The position numbers and the translations under genes are program-made. From Motiliproteus sp047622605 (GTDB taxonomy: Bacteria > Pseudomonadota > Gammaproteobacteria > Pseudomonadales > Balneatricaceae): a stretch of DNA of 23,292 bases. A model generated the notes under the pieces. That model did not search any database, had not been told where the DNA came from, and saw nothing but the letters and a program-made list of their open reading frames with translations. This document shows, in pieces, positions 12,384 through 20,334 of the stretch. Location: positions 1-23,292 of the forward strand of contig JBLHND010000041.1 of assembly GCA_047622605.1 (NCBI GenBank), given 5' to 3'. The number at the start of each line of letters is the position of its first letter. Positions within the stretch are counted from its first letter, which is position 1.

Positions 12384-13361
12384 ATGAGCACTATCCAGAT
12401 CCAGCAACCCGATCGATTGGTTTCGGCCCGCGAACTGTTCGGTATCGATTCCGACTTACAGGTACCCGCCTTCAGCGAGCGCGATGACCATGTGCCTGAG
12501 ATCGATTCGGCTTACCGCTTCAATAAAGATGTCACCCTGGCGATCCTTGCCGGATTTACCCAGGATCGTCGCGTGATGATCCAGGGGCTGCACGGCACCG
12601 GTAAATCGACCCATATCGAGCAGGTCGCGGCACGCCTGAACTGGCCTTGCGTGCGGGTTAATCTGGATGGTCATATCAGCCGTCTGGATCTGGTCGGCAA
12701 GGACACTATCAGCCTGCGCGACGGCAAGCAGGTGACCGAGTTCCAGGAAGGCATTGTGCCCTGGTCATTGCGTCGCCCGGTGGCGCTGATCTTTGACGAG
12801 TTCGACGCCGGTCGCCCCGAGGTGATGTTCGTGATCCAGCGCATCCTGGAGCGCGATGGTAAGTTCACCCTGCTGGATCAGAATGAGGTGATCCATCCGC
12901 ATCCCTATTTCCGGCTGTTCGCCACCGCCAACACCGTCGGCCTGGGTAACCTTAACGGCCTTTATCACGGTACTCAGGTTCTCAACCAGGCGCAGATCGA
13001 TCGCTGGAATATCGTCGCCAGCCTTAACTATCTGCCTCGGGCGGATGAGGTGGCCATCGTTCAGGGTCGAGTCCCGGCGTATGCCGATGAACCCGGCTAT
13101 GCGCTGATTAACAAGATGGTGGCGGTCGCCGACCTGACCCGCCAGGGCTTTACCGCGGGCGATCTGTCGACCCTGATGTCGCCACGTACCGTGATCTCCT
13201 GGGCTGAAAACACCCAGATTTTCCACGACACAGGGTTGGCGTTTCGGCTCAGCTACCTCAACAAATGCGATGAAGCAGAACGTTCATTAGTCGCCGAGTA
13301 CTTCCAGCGTTGTTTCGACACCGAGCTGGATGAATCTAAACCGATGCACGAGGTCGCATAG
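12384..13361 (+). CDS. cobS: CobS, AAA+ ATPase subunit of aerobic cobaltochelatase
   Basis: A 325-aa protein, the normal CobS length (about 330). CobS and CobT form the AAA+ chaperone that drives CobN to insert cobalt into hydrogenobyrinate a,c-diamide in aerobic B12 synthesis. Walker A is GLHGTGKST (68-76), Walker B LIFDEFDAGRPEVMF (136-149), sensor 1 FATANTVGLG (179-188), and QAQIDRW (202-208) carries the arginine finger. Long blocks such as HIEQVAARLNWPCVRVNLDG and SPRTVISWAEN match alphaproteobacterial CobS. The ATG at 12384 has GGGAGAG upstream. The frame extends 81 codons further back through a repeat, but that part does not look like CobS. The stop abuts the cobT ATG. No cobN or other cob gene is in the window. 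Confidence 0.94.
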   Translation: MSTIQIQQPDRLVSARELFGIDSDLQVPAFSERDDHVPEIDSAYRFNKDVTLAILAGFTQDRRVMIQGLHGTGKSTHIEQVAARLNWPCVRVNLDGHISRLDLVGKDTISLRDGKQVTEFQEGIVPWSLRRPVALIFDEFDAGRPEVMFVIQRILERDGKFTLLDQNEVIHPHPYFRLFATANTVGLGNLNGLYHGTQVLNQAQIDRWNIVASLNYLPRADEVAIVQGRVPAYADEPGYALINKMVAVADLTRQGFTAGDLSTLMSPRTVISWAENTQIFHDTGLAFRLSYLNKCDEAERSLVAEYFQRCFDTELDESKPMHEVA

Positions 13362-15146
13362 ATGGCCAGCCCGCTGGTCGCCTGGCAGCCGGAGCAGACC
13401 ACCGGACTGACCCCCACGCTCAACCAACAGCCGCGTAAGGAGAAGCGCCAGCAACAGCTGGAGGAACTCTGCGCGGCGACCATTCGAGCGCTGACCGGTA
13501 ATGGCCGGTTGCGCTTTCGAGGCCACCGCCTGGAGCAAGATGGGCGGCGGCTGCCGATCCGCGCCCCCCATCTCAATACTGACGTCACCGGCGATGACTT
13601 TAACTCGTTCCGCGGCGCTGCCGACGGCCTGGCGCTGCGGTTGCTCCACAGCGATGCGGCGTTGCATGCCTCGCTGATGCCCGAAGATCCGTTGGAGCAA
13701 ACGCTGTTCGAAATTCTCGAGCAGCTGCGGGTCGAATCTCAGGTGTCCGACGATCACTCCGGTATCCGCCGTAACCTTAAACACCGGTTTAGCCATTGGT
13801 GCCTGCAGTACCATCATTCGGGTATGACCGAGAATCAGGTAGGGTTGCTGCTGTTTTGTATCATCCAGACGGTCTGGTCACGACTGGGCAGCCACCCACC
13901 GTTGGAAGAGATCGAAGACCTGATTGAGCCCCAGCGTGCGGTGCTGGCACCGCATATAGGGACGGATGTGCTGGCACTCAGGCGCAACCGCACTAATCAG
14001 GCCCGCTTCGCCGAGCACGCCCTGGCGATCTGTCGTGAGCTCAGCAGTATTATTGATGCGGGCCAGCCGGGCGACGACGATGAGGATAAACGCAAACGCC
14101 AAAAAGTCGCCAAGGCCGCCGCTTTTGACCTGCTGCTTGAGGCGGACGAAGACCTCGACGAGCTGGACACCCCGGGATCGACGTCGCAGCACTCGGAGAA
14201 ACAGCTCAGCGATGCGCTGAGCGATTACCGAGTGTTCAACAGCCGCCACGACCGCGAGGTTCGCGCTGGCACGTTGATACGCCTGGAGCAACTGCGCGAG
14301 CTGCGCGAGCAGCTTGACCACCGCATCCGCCGCCAGGGCATCAATACGCCGCGCCTGGCGAGGAAGTTGTCGCGGATCCTCGCGGCCCCGCGCCGCAACG
14401 GTTGGCGCTTCGGCGAAGAGGAGGGCCATCTGGACGGCCGCCGGCTGTCGCAGTTGGTCACCAGCCCGACAGAACGCCGCCTGTTCCGGCAGGAGGAGTA
14501 CCAGCCTCATAGCGACTGCCAGGTCACCTTTCTGGTCGACAACTCCGGTTCCATGAAGGAGCACATCGAATCGATCACCCTGTTGGTCGATGTATTCAGC
14601 CGCGCCTTTGAGCAAGCCGGTGCCCGTTCTGAGGTCCTCGGGTTTACGACCGGTTCCTGGAACGGTGGCAAGCCCTTTAAGGAATGGCGCGGACGCGGTA
14701 GTCCTGCTGACCCGGGGCGCCTCAACGAACTCTGTCATATCGTGTATAAAGACGCCGACAAGCCCTGGCGCCGGGCACGCCCCGAGATTGCCGGGCTGCT
14801 CAAGTCCACGCTGTTTCGTGAAAGTATCGATGGCGAGGCCTTGCTCTGGGCCAGCGGTCGACTACAGGCAAGTCAGGCAGCACGCAAGATCCTGATCGTC
14901 ATCTCCGATGGCTGCCCGATGGAAAGTATGACCCACCTGCACAACGCTCCCGACTACCTGGATAAACACCTGCAGCAAGTCAGTGAGTCGATCGAGCGCC
15001 GTGGCGAGATTGAGCTGATGGCTCTGGGTGTAGGCCTGGATCTGAGCCGTTACTACCGGCGCAGCCTAGCACTGGATATCAGCCAGTCGTTGGATAATGC
15101 CTTATTTGATGAAGTGGTTGCGCTACTCGCCGACGGTAGACGCTAA
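13362..15146 (+). CDS. cobT: CobT, VWA-domain subunit of aerobic cobaltochelatase
   Basis: A 594-aa CobT. The N-terminal region (1-230) is helical, and an acidic and charged linker covers about 236-270 (GDDDEDKRKRQK, EADEDLDELDT). A C-terminal VWA domain from about 385 has the MIDAS motif DNSGSM (393-398), then VLGFTTGSWNGGK, HIVYKDADKPWRRARPEI, ESIDGEALLWA and LIVISDGCPM. These blocks match CobT closely. CobT partners CobS in a ring that remodels CobN. The ATG follows the cobS TAG with no gap, with GAGG 10 bp upstream, so the two are translationally coupled. No CobN-like gene is adjacent, so the pair depends on a distant CobN or serves another metal or assembly target. Confidence 0.94.
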   Translation: MASPLVAWQPEQTTGLTPTLNQQPRKEKRQQQLEELCAATIRALTGNGRLRFRGHRLEQDGRRLPIRAPHLNTDVTGDDFNSFRGAADGLALRLLHSDAALHASLMPEDPLEQTLFEILEQLRVESQVSDDHSGIRRNLKHRFSHWCLQYHHSGMTENQVGLLLFCIIQTVWSRLGSHPPLEEIEDLIEPQRAVLAPHIGTDVLALRRNRTNQARFAEHALAICRELSSIIDAGQPGDDDEDKRKRQKVAKAAAFDLLLEADEDLDELDTPGSTSQHSEKQLSDALSDYRVFNSRHDREVRAGTLIRLEQLRELREQLDHRIRRQGINTPRLARKLSRILAAPRRNGWRFGEEEGHLDGRRLSQLVTSPTERRLFRQEEYQPHSDCQVTFLVDNSGSMKEHIESITLLVDVFSRAFEQAGARSEVLGFTTGSWNGGKPFKEWRGRGSPADPGRLNELCHIVYKDADKPWRRARPEIAGLLKSTLFRESIDGEALLWASGRLQASQAARKILIVISDGCPMESMTHLHNAPDYLDKHLQQVSESIERRGEIELMALGVGLDLSRYYRRSLALDISQSLDNALFDEVVALLADGRR

Positions 15147-15191
15147 TGTTTTATCGCTTCTCGTCACAGTTACCCCTGACAGGACACTCAG

Positions 15192-16223
15192 ATGTCATCA
15201 ATCGCACATAAAATTTCAGAACTGCAAAACATCCCCTGGGGGCGTCGCCTCTCTGAGACGGCACCGGGTTTTGTGCTTTGTCTGGTCGTGGGTATGGCCG
15301 CTACGTTTGTCTCCGAGCATTACGGCGGCCCGACGATTCTCTATGCCCTGCTGATGGGTATGGCGCTGAACTACCTCTCGCTGGAGGGGCGTTGCGTACC
15401 CGGAATTCAGTTTGCCGCCAAATCGGTGTTGCGTTTCGGCATCGCCTTACTCGGTGCCCGCATTACCCTCGAGCAGATTCTGGGGCTGGGTGTGACCCCC
15501 ATCGCCATCGTGCTGGTCGGTATTCCGGCGACCTTCCTGTTCAGTTACCTGTGTGGCAAGTGGTTAAAACTCGGTAGTAGTCAGAGCATTCTCTGTGGTG
15601 GCTCGGTAGGCATCTGCGGTGCCTCGGCGGCGCTGGCGATCTCGGCGGTACTGCCGCAGAGTAAGGAGTCCGAAAAAAATCTAATCTTCACCATTATCAG
15701 TGTCACCGCTCTGAGTACGGTGGCCATGATCTCCTACCCGCTGATCATTGCCGGACTGGGATTCGGTGAAACCGAAAGCGGCATCTTCCTGGGCGCTACC
15801 ATTCATGACGTTGCCCAGGTGGTCGGCGCCGGTTATATGATGTCCGATAATGTCGGCGATGTTGCGACCTTCACCAAGCTGTTGCGGGTCGCGATGCTGG
15901 TGCCGGTGGTGGTGCTGATCTCGGTGATCGTGGCGCGTAAGAACCTCTCCAAGGCAGGCAAGAAAACATCGCCGCTGCCCGGTTTTCTGATCGCCTTCGT
16001 GCTGATCGTGCTGATCAACAGCAGCGGCCATTTGCCCCTGCTGGTGTCCGAATCGATGATCGACCTGTCACGCTGGTGTCTGATCGTTGCCATGGTCGGT
16101 CTGGGGATGAAGGCATCCTTCAAAGAGCTGGCCGAGATGGGTTGGCGGCCGATGGTACTGATGGTTGCCAATACCCTGTTTCTGGCGGTCGGGGTGGCTG
16201 TCTGGCTGTTGGTATCCCGGTAG
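15192..16223 (+). CDS. yeiH: YeiH/UPF0324 family putative sulfate exporter
   Basis: A 343-aa inner-membrane protein with about ten hydrophobic segments. Family motifs are GPTILYALLMGMALNYLS, LRFGIALLGARITLEQI, CGGSVGICGASAALAISAV, ATIHDVAQVVGAGYMMSD and WCLIVAMVGLGMKASFKEL. UPF0324 forms the putative sulfate exporter (PSE) family, which includes transporters placed next to sulfonate degradation genes. Direction and substrate have rarely been tested directly. AGGA lies 8 bp before the ATG. It follows cobT by 45 bp and could be cotranscribed. The sulfonate genes 7 kb away suggest, without proving, a role in expelling sulfite or sulfate. Confidence 0.9.
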   Translation: MSSIAHKISELQNIPWGRRLSETAPGFVLCLVVGMAATFVSEHYGGPTILYALLMGMALNYLSLEGRCVPGIQFAAKSVLRFGIALLGARITLEQILGLGVTPIAIVLVGIPATFLFSYLCGKWLKLGSSQSILCGGSVGICGASAALAISAVLPQSKESEKNLIFTIISVTALSTVAMISYPLIIAGLGFGETESGIFLGATIHDVAQVVGAGYMMSDNVGDVATFTKLLRVAMLVPVVVLISVIVARKNLSKAGKKTSPLPGFLIAFVLIVLINSSGHLPLLVSESMIDLSRWCLIVAMVGLGMKASFKELAEMGWRPMVLMVANTLFLAVGVAVWLLVSR

Positions 16224-16238
16224 TTGTTGCGGAGCGAG

Positions 16239-16267
16239 GTAGGCTGGGATGCAATCCCAGCTTTCAT
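16239..16267. repeat. End fragment of the MITE-like element after yeiH
   Basis: The sequence GTAGGCTGGGATGCAATCCC and the following AGCTTTCAT match the left end of the element at 20335, then the match stops. GCTGGGAT-GCA-ATCCCAGC is an 8-bp-arm hairpin followed by TTTC. It lies 16 bp after the yeiH stop and could work as its terminator. Confidence 0.8.
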
Positions 16268-16337
16268 TGGAATAAGGGTAAGGTCCCCTTTGTGACGATG
16301 ACGGCACCCCGCAAAGGGGTTCGTCAGGGAGGCTTTC

Positions 16338-16694
16338 TTAGAGGTCCCAGTGCTCCAGCCGACGGCGTAGTTCGCTCAGCTTCGACTGCATCACCTGTTC
16401 TAGTTGCTCCAACTCCTGAGCCAATTGCTGGCGCTGTTGCTGGGGAGTGTTGCGGTTTTTGGTCAACGCGTTCAGCTCGCTGGCCGCATCGAACAGTCTC
16501 GATGGCCGGGTCGTTTGGCCGTTGCTTTCAGGTACCGGCTGTTGGAATTTTTTGGTTCTTGGCAGTGCGCTGTCATTCGGGCGCTGGTAATAGATCTTGA
16601 GGATCTCTTCACCACCCTCGGTGTGCAGACTGTAGCGGCTGATCTGCTCGAAACTGCTGACACCCATGGCGGTCAGGGTCGGAAAAAGGGACAT
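16338..16694 (-). CDS. DUF3461 family protein, copy 1
   Basis: A 118-aa protein beginning MSLFPTLTAMGVSSFEQISRYSLH, with EEILKIYYQRPNDSALPRTKKFQ in the middle and a C-terminal Gln/Leu/Glu-rich coiled coil (about 75-115). The layout matches the DUF3461 family, small cytoplasmic proteins of unknown function common in gammaproteobacteria. AAGAGG lies 7 bp upstream of ATG 16694; the open frame goes back to 16778 but lacks conserved sequence. It is a diverged paralogue of the gene at 17300. It is divergent from the 83-aa gene and convergent with yeiH. The conserved SRYSL/E-ILKIYY/LPR-KKF motifs suggest a shared binding surface. Confidence 0.88.
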   Translation of the reverse strand: MSLFPTLTAMGVSSFEQISRYSLHTEGGEEILKIYYQRPNDSALPRTKKFQQPVPESNGQTTRPSRLFDAASELNALTKNRNTPQQQRQQLAQELEQLEQVMQSKLSELRRRLEHWDL

Positions 16695-16927
16695 GGCTTG
16701 GCCTCTTGAATGGATACATTGGCAGAGTCTAAGACTAATTAACGTAGCGCTTAGGCCATAGAGCCAGTTGTGAGGCACTGATTACACCAGTGCCAGGGGT
16801 TGGCTCCATGTGGCGGTTTGACTTGGTTCTAGATCTAAGGCGGTCGAGGTTTTTATAGTGGGACCCTGTCGAAGCTACAGACAGTAACCCCCGATTTTTT
16901 ATTAGTTACCCACGTTGGAGCGCCGCC

Positions 16928-17179
16928 ATGAGTGATCAGCAAACAGTACAGATACGCCTTAGTGACGAAGCGCAGGCGCTGTTCTCCGCCTATAAAGACT
17001 TTACCGGCGAGAGCCCGGAAACCTATATAGAGACGCTGGTCAGCAAGACACTGCCGACCCTGCAGGCTCTGGTTGATGCGCTGCATGAAGCGGGTGACGA
17101 TAGTGATGCGGTGATGGAGATTTTTGGTCGAAATATGGCCGCGGCGGTGCTCAAGCAACAAGACCAGGCTGCGAGCTGA
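16928..17179 (+). CDS. Small unknown protein between the DUF3461 genes
   Basis: An 83-aa acidic protein: MSDQQTVQIRLSDEAQALFSAYKDFTGESPETYIETLVSKTLPTLQALVDAL, then a Gly-Asp-Asp turn and helix IFGRNMAAAVLKQQ. The first part (a beta strand VQIRLSDE, then two helices) loosely resembles a ribbon-helix-helix fold, though without a matching basic face. I do not recognise the family. TTGGAG sits 7 bp before the ATG, and a strong terminator begins 29 bp after the stop, so it is very likely a real single-gene unit. A TATAGT motif near 16855 may be its -10, but no good -35 is seen. Confidence 0.8.
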   Translation: MSDQQTVQIRLSDEAQALFSAYKDFTGESPETYIETLVSKTLPTLQALVDALHEAGDDSDAVMEIFGRNMAAAVLKQQDQAAS

Positions 17180-17207
17180 AGCATTCCCTCGTTTAGTCTT
17201 GACCGAA

Positions 17208-17233
17208 CCCCCTGGCATGGCCAGGGGGCTTTT
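17208..17233 (+). terminator. Rho-independent terminator of the 83-aa gene
   Basis: CCCCCTGGC (17208-17216) pairs perfectly with GCCAGGGGG (17220-17228) around ATG, followed by CTTTTC. It is GC-rich, tight and well placed. Confidence 0.85.
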
Positions 17234-17299
17234 CGGCGTTTGCGGCGTTTTCGGTAAATCAGTCAGCCAGTCAGTCAGGCTTAGGTCGCGCTGAGCTGC

Positions 17300-17692
17300 T
17301 CAGTCAAGCGCCCTGATCTGCTGCCGAATCTCATCTAATTTGGTGGCCATTACCTTCTCCAGATGGTCTACATCGTTAAGAAATTGGGCCTTCCGGTCCT
17401 CCGGTGTAGAGGGCGCGGGCTGGGTCAGTCGAGTCAGTTCTTCGATCGCTCGGGATAGCCTTGGGCTGCTGCCCTTAAATTGCTCCCAGCAGTCTTGATT
17501 GAGGTATCGCAGCGGAACGGCGGTGCGTGGCCGTACGAAGGTGAACTTCTTGCTCCGCGGCAGGAGCGATCCCTTGCTGCGGCGGTAATACACCTTCAAG
17601 ACATCGGCGTTTTGTTCCTGGCGAACGTTAAATTCGCTCACCTCATCGAGCGAGTGGATTCCCATCTCTTCTAAGGCTGGGTAGTCAGACAT
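17300..17692 (-). CDS. DUF3461 family protein, copy 2
   Basis: A 130-aa protein starting MSDYPALEEMGIHSLDEVSEFNVRQ, then DVLKVYYRRSKGSLLPRSKKFTFVRP, the standard DUF3461 core. It ends in a coiled coil with DVDHLEKVMATKLDEIRQQI. This copy is closer to the family norm than copy 1: it keeps YRRxKGSLLPRSKKF and the full length. GAAGG lies 8 bp before ATG 17692; the longer frame from 17764 adds a non-conserved leader. Function is unknown. It points the same way as copy 1, with the 83-aa gene lying between them on the other strand. Confidence 0.92.
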   Translation of the reverse strand: MSDYPALEEMGIHSLDEVSEFNVRQEQNADVLKVYYRRSKGSLLPRSKKFTFVRPRTAVPLRYLNQDCWEQFKGSSPRLSRAIEELTRLTQPAPSTPEDRKAQFLNDVDHLEKVMATKLDEIRQQIRALD

Positions 17693-17996
17693 CGGTATTA
17701 CCTTCTCAATAATATGAATAAATTCTGTATGCGTTGGCATCGCTCGTTGCCCTCGGCGCGTCATCGTGGACGGCTCTGCAGTGGCAATAGGCGCCAGACG
17801 ACAGCATGGCTGGCGTAGCGGATCCTGGGATATGAATTTATTGTAGTTATAAGCAGGCGGAGACGAACGGCAGTGTCACTGATAATTAGGAAAATAGTAT
17901 AGCGCCACTGTGGCTTTAAGTTAGAGCCAGTTTCGTCGACTGAATTGGGCCAGCTAGACCTCTGTGGGTTGGCTGCTGAAGGCTCCTGCAACAGCA

Positions 17997-18088
17997 GCAC
18001 TTCCTACATCCTTGTAGGGCGGCATCTTGTAGTCAGGCGCTGCCCGTTCTCCAGGGGCTTAGCGCACTTCCTACGTCCCTGTAGGTCG
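17997..18088. repeat. Two copies of a CCTAC/GTAGG hairpin repeat
   Basis: The gap 17693-18658 has no intact gene. Two similar 25-bp units lie at 17997-18021 and 18064-18088: GCACTTCCTAC, 6 nt, then GTAGG. Each can form a 5-bp hairpin (CCTAC with GTAGG). They are in the same orientation, 67 bp apart, and look like a dispersed REP-like family rather than terminators. Confidence 0.75.
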
Positions 18089-18113
18089 AAAGCAGTCCGA
18101 CAATACTAGGACC

Positions 18114-18205
18114 GTAGGCTGGGATGCAATCCAACACCCCAGCAACCCCTCTATCTGTGCAGGTTCGCATAGACCCATGAAAGCTGGGATTGCGTCCCAG
18201 TCTAC
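18114..18205. mobile_element. MITE-like element, copy B (degenerate, inverted relative to 20335-20443)
   Basis: A 92-bp element begins GTAGGCTGGGATGCAATCC and ends GGGATTGCGTCCCAGTCTAC, so its ends are imperfect inverted repeats. Its internal part (CTGTGCAGGTTCGCATAGAC, CCATGAAAGC) is the reverse complement of the interior of the copy at 20335-20443. It lacks about 17 bp relative to that copy and has mismatches, so it is the older or damaged copy. There is no coding capacity; movement would need an unlinked transposase. Confidence 0.85.
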
Positions 18206-18214
18206 CTTGCTACC

Positions 18215-18240
18215 CAGAGTGAAGGCGTATGGGTTACAAC
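18215..18240. repeat. 26-bp interspersed repeat, copy B
   Basis: It matches 10015-10040 at 24 of 26 positions. It lies between the MITE-like element and the decayed permease gene. Confidence 0.7.
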
Positions 18241-18274
18241 GTTTACTAAGACATAGCCTATTCCGCCACGGTAG

Positions 18275-18518
18275 TTCGGGCGGATTCTGGTTGAGAATCA
18301 GATCCCGGATGCGATCGCGGCATCGATGCTTGACGTGACCCAGAATGTTTATCTGATCGGGGTGATGAGTATCACCTTCCTGCTGTTAGTCAGCATGCTT
18401 ATGGAAATGCTGGCGGCAATCTTAATATTCACTCCGGTACCGCCGCTTCTTTAGCGTCCGTTCAGGGTCTTGCGGCGTTGTTGTGGCGGTATTCTTTAAC
18501 CTCATCGCAGACTTCTAG
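18275..18518 (+). pseudogene. Remnant of a TRAP transporter large permease (DctM type)
   Basis: The frame 18275-18454 reads FGRILVENQIPDAIAASM, LDVTQNVYLIGVMSITFLLL and VSMLMEMLAAILIFTPVPPLL then a stop. This follows the late region of DctM proteins (FGR-IP--IA, LT-NP, LLLL--GMFME--AALIILTPI-LP). Past the stop, another frame gives VVVAVFFNLIADF, resembling the next DctM segment (V-MVFNLAIG), so there has been at least one frameshift. Only about 80 of the usual 430 residues remain. No DctP or DctQ gene is nearby. It probably once served the neighbouring GMC/xsc sulfonate genes. Confidence 0.7.
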
Positions 18519-18555
18519 TCTCCTGCTAAGTCGTAATATCACATTTTGATACCAG

Positions 18556-18561
18556 TATAAT
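18556..18561 (+). promoter_or_regulatory. Possible -10 element upstream of the GMC gene
   Basis: TATAAT at 18556-18561 is a perfect -10 hexamer, 98 bp before the GMC start codon. The -35 position at 17-bp spacing reads GTAATA, which is poor, so activator dependence is possible. Confidence 0.4.
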
Positions 18562-18658
18562 CGAAAGAGGCTTTTTATGGTTGCTTTTTGGTTGTTGAGG
18601 TTGCTAATCTAGAGAGACAGTTCGGATTAACCAATAATAAAAGTTAGATGGTGTTTCT

Positions 18659-20290
18659 ATGTCTACAAAGGTTTACGACTACATCGTGGTAGGGGCCGGA
18701 TCTTCTGGGTGTGTGATGGCCAATCGTCTTTCAGAAGATCCCGGCAAGCGGGTCTTATTGCTTGAAGCAGGGGGGAAGGATACTAATCCCTGGATACATG
18801 TTCCCATCGGTTATTTCAAGATCATGCATAATCCCAAGACCGACTGGTGTTTCAACACTGAAAAGGACCCCGGATTGAATAACCGCAGCCTGCAGTGGCC
18901 CAGAGGTAAGGTGCTGGGGGGGTCCAGCTCCCTCAACGGTCTGCTCTATATACGGGGTCAGGCAGAGGATTATGACAACTGGGCGGCCTTGGGTAATCAG
19001 GGTTGGTCTTACCGGGATGTGCTGCCTTATTTTAAAAAGTCTGAAAATAATGAGCGCGGTGCTGATGCTTTCCATGGTGCGGGTGGTCCGCTGAATGTCT
19101 CCAATATTCGTGTTAAACGTAAGATCTGTGAACTATTTATTGACGCGGCTGAGCAGACCGGAATTCCTCGCAACGATGACTTTAATGGCGGGGATCAGGA
19201 AGGGGTCGGTTATTTCCAACTAACCATTAACCAGAATGGCACCCGCTGCAGCACCGCCGTGGGCTTTCTCAAGCCTATCAGAGACCGGGAAAACCTGGAT
19301 GTGGTGACCAACGCATTGGTGCATCGGGTCAACTTTACCGGTAAGCGTGCCAGCAGTATCACTTACTCGGCCGGCGGTTTCGAGCAGACCGTATCCTGTC
19401 AGGGTGAGATCATACTCTCGGCGGGTGCGCTGGGGTCGCCGCACATCCTGATGTTGTCTGGCGTCGGGGATAAAGAGGCATTGGCAAAGCATGGCATAGA
19501 GTCGGTTCAGCAGCTGCCAGGCGTGGGTCAGAACCTGCAGGATCATCTGCAGATTCGCACCATCTATAAGGTCAATAAGCCGATGACGCTGAACGACGAG
19601 CTGAAGAACCCGCTGCGTAAGGCGATGATGGGGCTCGAGTATGCGATGTTCCGTACCGGCCCTTTGACGATGGCGGCAAGCCAGGTGGCTATTTTTACCA
19701 AGACGGATCCCTCGATGGACCGTCCCGATATTCAGTATCACCTGCAACCGTTGAGTGCCGATAAGCCTGCCGATGGTACCCATAAGTTTTCCGCCTTTAC
19801 CGCCTCGGTGTGCCAGCTGCGGCCGACCAGTACCGGCCATGTCGAACTCAAATCGGCCAATCCAGCAGATTATCCTGCGATTCATCCCAATTACCTGGCG
19901 ACCGAAGAGGACCAGAAAGTCGCCATCGAGTCGATCAAGCTCACCCGGCGTATCGTCGCGGCCCCTGCGCTCAAATCCTTGATCCAGGAGGAGCATGAGC
20001 CTGGTGTTCAGTATCAGACCGACGAAGAGTTGCTGCAGTATGCGCGCGACCGGGCGACGACCATCTATCACCCTACCGGCACCTGTAAGATGGGATTGAG
20101 CGACGACCCTCGCAATGTTGTCGACGATCGCCTGCGGGTACACGGATTGGAAGGCCTGAGGGTGGTGGATTGCTCGGTTATGCCCGAGATCGTGTCGGGT
20201 AATACCAATGCCCCGGCTATTATGATCGCCGAGAAAGCCGCGGATATGATTAAGGCAGATGCTGCGAGGCAGAACCAGAAGACGGGTTAG
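18659..20290 (+). CDS. GMC-family FAD oxidoreductase; candidate isethionate dehydrogenase (IseJ-like)
   Basis: A 543-aa choline-dehydrogenase-like flavoprotein. The FAD Rossmann motif is VVGAGSSGCVMANRLSE (10-26). GMC signature 1 is RGKVLGGSSSLNGLLYIRG (82-100) and signature 2 is AGALGSPHILMLSGVG (255-270). The catalytic pair is His471 in YHPTGTCKMG and Asn515 in SGNTNAPAIMIAEK; their 44-residue spacing equals that of choline oxidase. The family oxidises alcohols to aldehydes. Choline dehydrogenase is the default annotation, but no betaine genes are near. The IclR regulator, TauR, xsc and a dead TRAP permease nearby point to a hydroxysulfonate such as isethionate, giving sulfoacetaldehyde for Xsc (inference). 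The Shine-Dalgarno (AGATGGTG) is weak. The substrate cannot be assigned from sequence alone. Confidence 0.85.
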   Translation: MSTKVYDYIVVGAGSSGCVMANRLSEDPGKRVLLLEAGGKDTNPWIHVPIGYFKIMHNPKTDWCFNTEKDPGLNNRSLQWPRGKVLGGSSSLNGLLYIRGQAEDYDNWAALGNQGWSYRDVLPYFKKSENNERGADAFHGAGGPLNVSNIRVKRKICELFIDAAEQTGIPRNDDFNGGDQEGVGYFQLTINQNGTRCSTAVGFLKPIRDRENLDVVTNALVHRVNFTGKRASSITYSAGGFEQTVSCQGEIILSAGALGSPHILMLSGVGDKEALAKHGIESVQQLPGVGQNLQDHLQIRTIYKVNKPMTLNDELKNPLRKAMMGLEYAMFRTGPLTMAASQVAIFTKTDPSMDRPDIQYHLQPLSADKPADGTHKFSAFTASVCQLRPTSTGHVELKSANPADYPAIHPNYLATEEDQKVAIESIKLTRRIVAAPALKSLIQEEHEPGVQYQTDEELLQYARDRATTIYHPTGTCKMGLSDDPRNVVDDRLRVHGLEGLRVVDCSVMPEIVSGNTNAPAIMIAEKAADMIKADAARQNQKTG

Positions 20291-20334
20291 CCGTTGGCTG
20301 ATCAGTTGTTTACGCCACCGCTCTGGCTGGTGAA

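Noticed and set aside
13878..14738. 286-aa ORF on the minus strand
   Set aside because: It is antisense to cobT, whose VWA and linker regions are clearly coding.
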